Positions 4,954 through 11,319 of a stretch of 25,468 bases of DNA are shown here, piece after piece; the first letter of the stretch is position 1, and each line of letters starts with the position of its first letter. The notes beneath the pieces are model-generated. The model searched no databases, had not been told where the DNA came from, and saw nothing but the letters and a program-made list of their open reading frames with translations. The position numbers and the translations under genes are program-made. This DNA is from a virus, in the IMG/VR virus record IMGVR_UViG_3300038701_001233, positions 1 to 25,468 of that record, one strand, 5' to 3'.

Positions 4954-5685
4954 ATGATCCTCGACTTCAACAACACCAGCACAAAGGCCGATCACTTTGT
5001 TGACCTGATCGACAAGGCAATCGACGCGCAAGGCGCAAGGGAAACCAAGCGCGCATACCTCGGAGGCTCTGCCGTTGGCGAGACCTGCGAGCGGCGCTTG
5101 CAGTACGACTTCCAGAACGCGCCACAAGACGAGGGGTCGGGCTTCGCAGCCCGTACCCGCCGCATCTTCCACAGGGGCCACCAGGGCGAGGAATGGATGG
5201 CCGAATGGATCAAGGCCGCTGGCTTCAACCTTCGCACCCACAAACCCACAGGTGCGCAATTCGGCTTTGAAGACTGTGACGGTCGGTTCAAGGGTCACAT
5301 CGACGGGGTGATCGTGGAAGCGCCGGAAGGCTTCAAAGCGCCCGCGCTCTGGGAAAACAAGGTTCTCGGGTCCAAAGGTTTTAACCAACTAAAGCGGCAC
5401 GGGGTTGCAAAAGCATATCCCAAGTACGCGGCACAGGTGGCCGTGTATCAGGCATACATGCAGCTTGCCGAGCATCCGGCATTCTTCACGGCGCTCTGCG
5501 CCGACACGATGGAAATCCACCTCGAACTGATCCCATTCAATCAGGAACTGGCACAGCACAGCATCGACAAGGCTGCAAAGGTTCTGGCGGCGTGTGACCA
5601 CGGCGAGACCTTGCCGCGCGCCACAGATGACCCTGCGTCCTTCGTGTGCCGCTTCTGTCCCTTCAAGGGAGTGTGCTGGGCGTGA
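4954..5685 (+). CDS. Cas4-like PD-(D/E)XK nuclease with predicted 4Fe-4S cluster
   Basis: A 243-aa RecB/Cas4-family nuclease. Motif order: Cys45 (GETCERR), RGHQGEEW (about 74-81), GHIDGVI with Asp117, WENKVL with Glu134 and Lys136, QVAVY with Gln161 and Tyr165, then C-x2-C-x5-C (Cys232, 235, 241). One early and three late cysteines are the 4Fe-4S signature of Cas4/AddB-type nucleases. It probably resects DNA ends to ssDNA for the Sak4-like annealing protein. I chose ATG 4954 because GAGG lies 8 nt upstream; a TTG at 4921 would overlap the previous gene. There is no CRISPR array or other cas gene nearby, so a phage recombination role is more likely than adaptation. The stop overlaps the primase start (GTGA). 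Confidence 0.85.
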   Translation: MILDFNNTSTKADHFVDLIDKAIDAQGARETKRAYLGGSAVGETCERRLQYDFQNAPQDEGSGFAARTRRIFHRGHQGEEWMAEWIKAAGFNLRTHKPTGAQFGFEDCDGRFKGHIDGVIVEAPEGFKAPALWENKVLGSKGFNQLKRHGVAKAYPKYAAQVAVYQAYMQLAEHPAFFTALCADTMEIHLELIPFNQELAQHSIDKAAKVLAACDHGETLPRATDDPASFVCRFCPFKGVCWA

Positions 5686-7778
5686 GCTTCTTCGACTTCA
5701 ACACAGCAAGCGCAGTGGCGACTGACACGCCACAAGCGCCGCAGTGGGCCACGTCACCGGGTTACGACAGTGACGAGGTACGCCGCACACTCATTGCGCA
5801 GCTAGAGGGCGTTCTAGGCTACCTCTATCCACAGGGCTTTGCTGACCCCAAAGCACGTAAGTTTTACATCGGCAGTGTTCAAGGCGAAGCCGGGGAAAGC
5901 CTCAGTGTCGAACTGCAAGGCGACAAGGCCGGGTTGTGGCATGACTTCGCCACGGGCGACGGTGGCGATATCTTCGACCTCTGGAAAGCTGCACGCGGCC
6001 TGTCAAGCTTTCGTGAGACCCTCAAGGACGCTGGCGAGTACAGTGGCGCAACCGCCAACACACCGCGTCGCACACCCAAGCGCAAAAGCCCGAAGGGCGG
6101 CGAGGCGTGGGGCGCTCCGACTTGCGTTTATCGCTACACCGACCCCAAGGGCGGCATCATTGCGGAAATCGAGCGGTACGATTGGGAAAAGGATGGCGAG
6201 GCGAAGAAGACATTCCGGCCTTGGGATGTCGCGCGCAGAAAGTACACCCATCCAGAAACCAGACCCCTTTACAATCTGCCGAACATTGCCAGCGCGCCCG
6301 AAATCATTGTCACCGAAGGCGAGAAGGCCGCAGACGCGCTGATCGCTCAGAACATCGACGCGACAACCGCAATGGGCGGCAGCAATGCCCCGCTCGAAAA
6401 GACCGACTGGACGCCGCTACGAGGCCGGAAGGTCGTGATCTGGCCCGACAACGACGAGGCGGGCAGGGCATACGCCGAACGCCTCAAGACGCACTTGGAA
6501 GCGCAAGGCGCGCTTGCCGTGTCGATCCTGTCGGTTCCGACCACGCGCCCCGCCAAGTGGGACGCGGCAGACGCCGAAGGTGAGGATCTTGGATCGCTCA
6601 TCCGGTCAATGCGGGTGGATGCTACCAGCGAAAGCGCTGTGCGCTTCAACGTGACCTTCTGGGACACCGTAGACCTGGCCGCAATCCCGCGCGTCGAATA
6701 CGTCTATAATCACTTCTACGCCAAGGGCTACACGTCCGTGACAGCCGCACCGCCAAAGGTCGGCAAGTCGCTATTGGGGCTGATCGAGGCCGTAGACATC
6801 GCAACCGGTCGCGGCATCCTCACGGGTGACGTGCAAGCGCCGCAGCGCGTCTATTACTACAACGCGGAAGACGACCTGAACACGATACACAACCGGGTCG
6901 GCGCAATCCTGAAGCACTACGGCATCGGACAGGAAGAAGTCCGAGGCAGGCTTGCGCTTGAATCCGGCGTTGGTGACGGCGGGTTCTACATCATCAGCGG
7001 GCAAGAGGGCGACATAAACGAAGCGCAGTTTCAGGCGATGGAGAAAGCCTGCCTCACGCACAAGATTGACTGCGTTATTCTCGACCCATTGCAAGACCTT
7101 TCACGTAGCCCCGAAACTAACGAAGTGATGCGCCTTTTGGGCGGTCGCCTGCGCCGCATGGCAAGCAAGTGTCAGCTTGCTATCGGTCTGATCCACCACA
7201 CGCGCAAAATGCAGGCTGGAGTAAAGGCCAGCATTGACGACATGCGCGGCGGTTCTGCGCTGCGAGGTACAGCCCGCTTTAATCGCTTGCTGGTTCCCAT
7301 GTCCGAAGACGACGCGGTGAAGGCCGGGTTAAACGATCACCGTTCACACTTTCAGGTTGGCGACATTGAAGGCAACCTTGCACCGCCATCCAGCGACTAC
7401 GCGAAGTGGTACGAAAAGGTTTCCGTCATCGCAGACAATGGCGAAAGCGTCGGGGTTGTCACGCCTTGGGATTGGCCGGATGCGTTCCACGGCTTGCGCC
7501 GTGAAGACGCTGTTGCGGTCAGAAATGCAATCGGTGAGTGCGACCCGCCAGCGCGGGAACACTATTCAAGCCCCGATTGGGCCGGTCTCATTGTGGCCGA
7601 TACACTGGGCTTGGCTTGCGAAGAAAAGCCCGAACGCGCCCGCGTCAAAAGCATCCTGAATGAGTGGATCAAGTCCGGCGTTTTGTCCGTCGAACTATGG
7701 CGAGACCCGAAATCACGCCGCGATGTGAAGGTCATTCTGCCCGGTTCAAACAGCCTTTCAGAAGGTCAGGAGCCATGA
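5682..7778 (+). CDS. Bifunctional primase-helicase (TOPRIM + RecA-like ATPase)
   Basis: A 698-aa replication protein, starting at GTG 5682 (AAGGGAG 10 nt upstream), inside a GTGA overlap with the nuclease gene. The N-terminal 110 residues include GLWHDFATGDGGDIFDLW, typical of the region before phage primase domains. A TOPRIM domain follows, with TEGEKAADAL (Glu212) and WPDNDEAG (Asp256, Asp258). The C-terminal half is a RepA/AAA_25-type helicase with Walker A APPKVGKS (356-363) and Walker B CVILDP (Asp468). It would unwind and prime phage DNA. No separate initiator gene is seen, so this protein or its 3' flank (repeats at 7788-7806) may define the origin. Length fits phage primase-helicase fusions. 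Confidence 0.9.
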   Translation: MSFFDFNTASAVATDTPQAPQWATSPGYDSDEVRRTLIAQLEGVLGYLYPQGFADPKARKFYIGSVQGEAGESLSVELQGDKAGLWHDFATGDGGDIFDLWKAARGLSSFRETLKDAGEYSGATANTPRRTPKRKSPKGGEAWGAPTCVYRYTDPKGGIIAEIERYDWEKDGEAKKTFRPWDVARRKYTHPETRPLYNLPNIASAPEIIVTEGEKAADALIAQNIDATTAMGGSNAPLEKTDWTPLRGRKVVIWPDNDEAGRAYAERLKTHLEAQGALAVSILSVPTTRPAKWDAADAEGEDLGSLIRSMRVDATSESAVRFNVTFWDTVDLAAIPRVEYVYNHFYAKGYTSVTAAPPKVGKSLLGLIEAVDIATGRGILTGDVQAPQRVYYYNAEDDLNTIHNRVGAILKHYGIGQEEVRGRLALESGVGDGGFYIISGQEGDINEAQFQAMEKACLTHKIDCVILDPLQDLSRSPETNEVMRLLGGRLRRMASKCQLAIGLIHHTRKMQAGVKASIDDMRGGSALRGTARFNRLLVPMSEDDAVKAGLNDHRSHFQVGDIEGNLAPPSSDYAKWYEKVSVIADNGESVGVVTPWDWPDAFHGLRREDAVAVRNAIGECDPPAREHYSSPDWAGLIVADTLGLACEEKPERARVKSILNEWIKSGVLSVELWRDPKSRRDVKVILPGSNSLSEGQEP

Positions 7779-7933
7779 CCAACCGAACACTAACGCACAC
7801 TAACGCGACAGTAAAAAACACGAGGTGTGCGCTCACCCCGTGCGCACCGCACACCACCCCCCTCTATGGGGTGTGGGGTGTGGTGTGCGCGGTGAGTGTT
7901 GCCACCCTCACCACGAAACCGCGCGCACACTAA
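7775..7933 (+). CDS. Doubtful 52-aa frame over a repeat/hairpin region
   Basis: The ATG overlaps the primase stop (ATGA), with AGGAG upstream, so a start is possible. The product (MTNRTLTHTNATVKNTRCAL...) is low-complexity and rich in Thr/His/Cys/Val, because the DNA beneath consists of direct repeats and a long GC hairpin. The nucleotide structure is more likely to be the functional element than the peptide. A leader-peptide role is possible. Confidence 0.25.
   Translation: MTNRTLTHTNATVKNTRCALTPCAPHTTPLYGVWGVVCAVSVATLTTKPRAH
7788..7806 (+). repeat. Tandem direct repeat CACTAACGC, 10-bp period
   Basis: CACTAACGC occurs at 7788-7796 and 7798-7806, one helical turn apart, directly after the primase-helicase gene. 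A related CACTAAACC lies at 7928-7936 beyond the hairpin. It could be an iteron-like binding site for a replication protein. Confidence 0.45.
7832..7896 (+). other. Long imperfect GC-rich stem-loop
   Basis: Outer arms CTCACC (7832-7837) and GGTGAG (7891-7896) enclose a 9-bp perfect stem GCACACCAC (7849-7857) / GTGGTGTGC (7880-7888), which continues inward as C-tract against GGGG. No T-run follows, so it is not a standard terminator. It lies in the about 180-bp gap between the primase-helicase and the next confident gene. Confidence 0.55.
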
Positions 7934-7959
7934 ACCGCACACCAAAAGGAGCCGCCCAA

Positions 7960-8241
7960 ATGAACACCAACATGAAACCCGCCGACGAACTGCTCACCAT
8001 CCGAAAGCGCATCAAGGAACTGCAAGCCCGCGAGAAGGAAATTTCGGACGGCATCAAGTCCGGTGATCTGGATGACGCGGGAGACTTCGCAATCGCGCGG
8101 CTGTCCCCGCGCAAGACAACCCGCTTCGACAAGAAGGCCGCAGAGGAAGAACTGGGCGACCTGTCGCGCTTCAACGTCACCGGCGAGACCGTGACGCTGA
8201 CCTTGGATGAACTGGAACTCGCCCCGGAGGCACGCGCATGA
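7960..8241 (+). CDS. Hypothetical 93-aa protein, N-terminal coiled coil
   Basis: The start at 7960 has a strong AAAAGGAG at 8-nt spacing; an in-frame upstream extension would run back through the hairpin and is rejected. Residues about 8-35 (ELLTIRKRIKELQAREKEI) form a charged heptad-like helix. The rest (RLSPRKTTRFDKKAAEEEL) is basic and then acidic. Proteins of this shape are common in phage early operons and have no assigned function. The stop overlaps the start of the winged-helix gene (ATGA), suggesting they are made together. Confidence 0.65.
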   Translation: MNTNMKPADELLTIRKRIKELQAREKEISDGIKSGDLDDAGDFAIARLSPRKTTRFDKKAAEEELGDLSRFNVTGETVTLTLDELELAPEARA

Positions 8242-8864
8242 CCCTGCACCAACACCAGACAGCCCGTCTCAACGCCACGCCGCGCCTTGCGCACATCGAC
8301 ACGCCGGAGCCGGTGACGCCGAAGTTCGACAACCTGGAGGACGCGATAGAGGCCATGAAGGCCGACGCGCGGGACATCAAGCGCCGCAACGCGGGCCTCA
8401 CCGTAAAAGACGGGGCGCAAATCGAAATCACCGACGCGGAGATCCTCGCCATCATCGCCAGCAGACCCGGCGCGAGTGCTGACGAAATCGCCAAGATGTG
8501 CCGCCGCGCACCGGGCACCATGCGCAGCCGGTTGTCGAGCATGACGCATCGCGGGCAGGTCAAGGTGCAGATGGTCAAGCAATCGGGCCGCTCCATCCGC
8601 ACGTTCTATCCGCACCCGTCGCCGCCAAAGCTGACATCGGAGGGCAACATCATGCGGGCCTCGCCTATCCGTGACCGCTTGGTGGCTTTCATTCGCGCAA
8701 ACCCCGGATGCAGCACACCGGAAATCGCAGAGCACACGGGCGTTTCCAACAAGCTGGCGGCTGCACAAATCGCGGAGGCGCGCAAGAAAGTCAGCATTCG
8801 CAGCGTCGGAGGCGGGGGCAGCACACCCGCGCGGCACTGGCTTGAAGCGCAGGAGGGCGCGTGA
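8238..8864 (+). CDS. Tandem winged-helix DNA-binding protein
   Basis: A 208-aa protein with two winged-helix-like units. The first (about 66-126) has ILAIIASRPGASADEIAKMC, a recognition-type helix (PGTMRSRLSSMTHRGQVKV) and a wing ending RTFYPH. The second (about 143-202) has LVAFIRANPGCSTPEIAEHT and a wing ending ARHWL. The arrangement resembles MarR/ROK-type phage regulators. It could control the middle or late switch, perhaps at the promoter at 9811-9839, or act in replication initiation. There is no ATPase, effector domain or membrane segment. It is coupled by 4-bp overlaps to both neighbours. The DNA-binding prediction is good; the target is unknown. Confidence 0.65.
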   Translation: MTLHQHQTARLNATPRLAHIDTPEPVTPKFDNLEDAIEAMKADARDIKRRNAGLTVKDGAQIEITDAEILAIIASRPGASADEIAKMCRRAPGTMRSRLSSMTHRGQVKVQMVKQSGRSIRTFYPHPSPPKLTSEGNIMRASPIRDRLVAFIRANPGCSTPEIAEHTGVSNKLAAAQIAEARKKVSIRSVGGGGSTPARHWLEAQEGA

Positions 8865-9139
8865 TGGGCGACCAGCTATTCACCGGCTATCCCAGCACCT
8901 TCGAAGCCGAGTGCGCGGAGCTGCGGGCAGAGAACGCGGCGCTGCGGGCAAGGGTCGAGGCGCTGGAAGCGGCGTTGCGGTTTTACGCGGATGGCACATG
9001 GCCGGAAGATTACCCCGGCGGCGTTCTGTATGCCGAGGAAGGCGACGAACACGCCAACTGTCTCGATTACGGCGACCAAGCCCGCGCCGCGCTACAGCAG
9101 GAGGCCACCACAGCGCCACACAGGCCGGACAACGGCTGA
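8861..9139 (+). CDS. Hypothetical 92-aa coiled-coil protein
   Basis: GTG 8861 and ATG 8864 are adjacent in-frame starts at the stop of the winged-helix gene (GTGATG). A leucine/alanine coiled coil covers about residues 14-43 (ECAELRAENAALRARVEALE), followed by a small acidic domain with FYADGTWPEDYPGG. Similar coiled-coil plus short domain proteins are frequent hypotheticals in phages of this group. Role unknown; oligomerisation is likely. The next gene starts 19 bp downstream with its own ribosome site. Confidence 0.6.
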   Translation: MMGDQLFTGYPSTFEAECAELRAENAALRARVEALEAALRFYADGTWPEDYPGGVLYAEEGDEHANCLDYGDQARAALQQEATTAPHRPDNG

Positions 9140-9158
9140 CACCAGAGAGGGCAGGACA

Positions 9159-9785
9159 GTGAAGAATTACACCAAGTCGGCAAAGCGACGGGCCAAGAAG
9201 CAACTGGCAGGCTTTGACCTGGCCGAAACACCCAAGCGGGAACCGAACGGGCGAAAGCAGCGCGAGACATCCACCAAGCCGGGTGTCGAGCGAAACCCGG
9301 AGGCCGTGGTTCTCAAGGCAAGGGCGCGACACATGGGGCAAGCCGAGGGCAAGTTCAAAAACATGCGGGCTGCGATGCTCTCAGACGCCGCAGGAATGGC
9401 CTTGTGCCTCAAGTGCGACCCGGACACCGCCCAAAGGCTATGGGGCCACTATGCGGCGCTTACATCAGCGGAGGCGCGCTATCACCGCACACTTGGCCTA
9501 AGCATCCACGCCAAGACGGCGAAAATCGAAATGCAGCCCGAGCGGTTCGAGGTCAGGGCCGACACGACACCCGACCCGCGCACCCAGGAAGAACGGGACG
9601 CCGCCGCCGCGTCAAGCTGGGACAAGTGGAACCGGATGCTGAACGAGATCGGCCTAGCTCACCGGTCCGCCATCGACACGGCCAAGCAGGACTTCGCGCC
9701 GCTGGTGGATCAGGGCAAGGTCACGCCAGCCGGGGAGAGGTTCGTGGATGCGATGCGGGCGCTTGATGGGGTTTGTGCGAATTAA
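9159..9785 (+). CDS. Hypothetical 208-aa phage protein
   Basis: I place the start at GTG 9159 (MKNYTKSAKRRAKKQLAGFD), with a purine-rich AGAGAGG/CAGGA tract upstream. An in-frame ATG at 8991 lies inside the previous gene and would give a nonsense N-terminus. The first about 45 residues are very basic, and the rest is a helical domain (AGMALCLKCDPDTAQRLWGH at about 82-101; SSWDKWNRMLNEIGLAHRSA near 155-175). The position before a promoter and the terminase genes, and the basic tail, suggest a DNA- or terminase-associated protein, but no family is recognised. It ends the early/middle operon. Confidence 0.65.
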   Translation: MKNYTKSAKRRAKKQLAGFDLAETPKREPNGRKQRETSTKPGVERNPEAVVLKARARHMGQAEGKFKNMRAAMLSDAAGMALCLKCDPDTAQRLWGHYAALTSAEARYHRTLGLSIHAKTAKIEMQPERFEVRADTTPDPRTQEERDAAAASSWDKWNRMLNEIGLAHRSAIDTAKQDFAPLVDQGKVTPAGERFVDAMRALDGVCAN

Positions 9786-9810
9786 TCCGGGGAAATATCG
9801 CACAAAGGTG

Positions 9811-9839
9811 TTGACGTGTTCGCTCTTATGGCGCATAGT
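9811..9839 (+). promoter_or_regulatory. Sigma-70-like promoter before small-gene cluster
   Basis: TTGACG (9811-9816), 17-bp spacer, CATAGT (9834-9839), in the 93-bp gap upstream of the gene at 9879. It is one of the best promoter matches in the window and would transcribe three small genes up to the terminator at 10519-10548. Confidence 0.6.
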
Positions 9840-9878
9840 CGTTACATAGACAGAAACACAGCAACCCGGAGAGATAAA

Positions 9879-10118
9879 ATGAACACCGCAACCGAAGCCA
9901 AGCTGAACGAAATCCTCGCCTTCGCACGTGAGGGCCGCGAAGTCCTCCCGATGATGTTTCAGCCGATGATGGGCGGCAGCAACGCAGTCTCCGCCGCGAT
10001 CCGCATTGCACTCAAGCGCGGGCTTCTGGTGCAGGACGGCGTTGACGGTTGCGGAAAGCCGAAGTACCGCGCGCCGATGCCGACAGCGACACACACAGCA
10101 CCGGCGGTCACTCAGTGA
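9879..10118 (+). CDS. Hypothetical 79-aa protein, possible winged helix
   Basis: Starts at ATG 9879 with GGAGAG upstream; an in-frame start at 9816 would lie inside the promoter. The protein, MNTATEAKLNEILAFAREGR..., has helices and a short hairpin (SAAIRIALKRGLLVQDGVDG, about 45-64) ending in a KPKYRAP strand. This looks like a minimal winged helix. The last 12 residues are a Thr/Pro/Ala tail. It is the first gene behind the promoter and is coupled by overlap to the next one (GTGA). A regulatory role is possible but not shown. Confidence 0.6.
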   Translation: MNTATEAKLNEILAFAREGREVLPMMFQPMMGGSNAVSAAIRIALKRGLLVQDGVDGCGKPKYRAPMPTATHTAPAVTQ

Positions 10119-10306
10119 CCCCGGCCCGCCGAAGTGCCTTGCAGTGGTTCTATGACAAGGGCGCAGTCGTCAAAGCCCTTGCGTGTGCAGACGCACCTAG
10201 CGCGACGATGATGAACCAGATGCAGAATGACGGGCAGTTGCAGATGAGCCTAGAAGGCTGGGTTCTGACCGACAAAGGCCGTCAAGAATTGTGGGAAAGC
10301 AGATGA
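10115..10306 (+). CDS. Hypothetical 63-aa protein, winged-helix-like
   Basis: GTG 10115 overlaps the stop of the preceding gene. The protein, MTPARRSALQWFYDKGAVVK..., resembles a small winged-helix unit: two or three helices, then MSLEGWVLTDKGRQELW as hairpin and end helix. It looks like a sister of the gene before it in general layout (short helix, wing, tail), though clear similarity is not visible by eye. The stop overlaps the start of the zinc-ribbon gene (ATGA). Function unknown. Confidence 0.55.
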   Translation: MTPARRSALQWFYDKGAVVKALACADAPSATMMNQMQNDGQLQMSLEGWVLTDKGRQELWESR

Positions 10307-10473
10307 GCGCGGTTAAGGTCGAAGATCTCCGCCCCGGTGACGTGGTTCGCGGCACAGTGCATGAATGCGCCTGCGGTTGTGGCGTCGTATTCATAGCCCG
10401 TGCGGATGCGATGTATTACACAAACGCCTGCCGGGTAAGGGCAAGCCGGAGCCGAGACAACGACACGGGTTGA
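10303..10473 (+). CDS. Small zinc-ribbon-like protein (56 aa)
   Basis: Starts at ATG 10303 in an ATGA overlap. The sequence contains HECACGCGVVF (about residues 21-31) and, about ten residues later, YYTNACRVRASRSR. This resembles the CxxCG...YCSxxCRxxAxR ribbon of small phage and bacterial zinc proteins, with an unusual C-x-C-x-C spacing in the first knuckle. The basic C-terminal end suits nucleic-acid binding. It is the last gene before the terminator at 10519-10548. Metal binding is inferred. Confidence 0.6.
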   Translation: MSAVKVEDLRPGDVVRGTVHECACGCGVVFIARADAMYYTNACRVRASRSRDNDTG

Positions 10474-10518
10474 CAAATCCGCGTAGACGGGTCACAAAGA
10501 GAAAATCGAAGATTTGCG

Positions 10519-10548
10519 CGCCTGCGGGGAAACCTTGCGGGCGTTTTT
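10519..10548 (+). terminator. Intrinsic terminator after early/middle genes
   Basis: CGCCTGC (10519-10525) and GCGGGCG (10537-10543) form a 7-bp stem with one G-U pair, extended by GG/CC inside, followed by TTTTT (10544-10548) and more T-rich sequence. A small AAATC-GAA-GATTT hairpin precedes it at 10503-10515. It separates the small-gene cluster from the packaging operon. Confidence 0.75.
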
Positions 10549-10683
10549 CGTTTCGGCGCTACTCCCCACCGCTCCACACGTCAGCGGTCAGCCACTATGC
10601 CCTATGGGGTCAACCCGGCGCGCCGCACTTCATGAAGCCGGGAATTTTGGCGGGCGTGAATATCCAACATCGGAGACAGACAC
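10549..10683 (+). other. Non-coding structured gap before terS, candidate cos/pac region
   Basis: No gene is visible here. Just before terS the segment holds palindromes CGGCGCGCCG (10616-10625) and CTTCATGAAG (10628-10637), enclosed by CCCGGC (10614-10619) / GCCGGG (10637-10642) arms. Packaging sites of tailed phages often lie beside the small terminase gene. A late promoter must also be near, but I see no convincing one. GGAG upstream of ATG 10684 is the terS ribosome site. Confidence 0.35.
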
Positions 10684-11319
10684 ATGAGCGACCGTGAAGA
10701 GGGCGCAACCAGCGGCCCTACGCGGAAGCTGGACGCCCGCGAAACCCGATTTGTTCAAGAGTATCTTGTCAGCCTTGACCCAAAGCAGGCGGCTTTGACT
10801 GCGGGATACAGCGAGACTGTAGCAGCATCCAAGGCTTATCAGTGGGTAAGCAATGGTAAGGTTAAGCCGCATGTCTTCGCAGCCGTGCAAGAGGCACAGG
10901 CCGAACGCGCCGAACGCACCAAGATTGACGCTGATTGGGTGCTGACCCGGCTGGCGACAGAAGCCAACGCAGACCTTGCAGATATCCTTGACGATGCGGG
11001 CGCAATAAAGCCCGTTGCCGAGTGGCCGCTTATCTGGCGGCAGGGTTTGGTCGCGGGCATCGACATTACCGAAAACACGGTCGATGGCGTGAAAATGGGC
11101 GAGACCGTCAAGCTGCGCCTGTCCGACCGGATCAAGAGAATTGAACTGATCGGAAAGCACGTTGATGTGCGCGCGTTCTCGGAGCGCCACGAGCACACCG
11201 GCGCAGGCGGCGGGCCGATACAGACCGAAGAGGTAAGCGCGATTGACCGCATCAACAGCCGCCTTGATAGCCTCATTGCCGCACAGCCAGAGGGCGACGA
11301 TATTTCGGGGGCTGAGTGA
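10684..11319 (+). CDS. terS: Terminase small subunit
   Basis: A 211-aa DNA-recognition subunit of the packaging motor. The N-terminal region (residues about 17-65: ARETRFVQEYLVSLDPKQAA, LTAGYSETVAASKAYQWVSN) is the Terminase_2-type helix-turn-helix. The middle is a helical oligomerisation part (LADILDDAGAIKPVAEW), and the C-terminus is Gly/Ser/acid-rich, probably contacting the large subunit. It binds the packaging site on phage DNA as a ring and hands it to TerL. The next gene begins inside its 3' end with a 77-bp overlap. Length and position before TerL are typical. Confidence 0.85.
   Translation: MSDREEGATSGPTRKLDARETRFVQEYLVSLDPKQAALTAGYSETVAASKAYQWVSNGKVKPHVFAAVQEAQAERAERTKIDADWVLTRLATEANADLADILDDAGAIKPVAEWPLIWRQGLVAGIDITENTVDGVKMGETVKLRLSDRIKRIELIGKHVDVRAFSERHEHTGAGGGPIQTEEVSAIDRINSRLDSLIAAQPEGDDISGAE

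Noticed and set aside
4954-5685. CRISPR-Cas adaptation module, because of the Cas4-like nuclease
   Set aside because: No repeat-spacer array and no cas1/cas2 are present. The neighbours are replication genes.
7832-7896. Long GC stem-loop as an intrinsic terminator of the replication operon
   Set aside because: No T-run follows on either strand, and the next gene has a strong ribosome site but no obvious promoter, so transcription probably continues.
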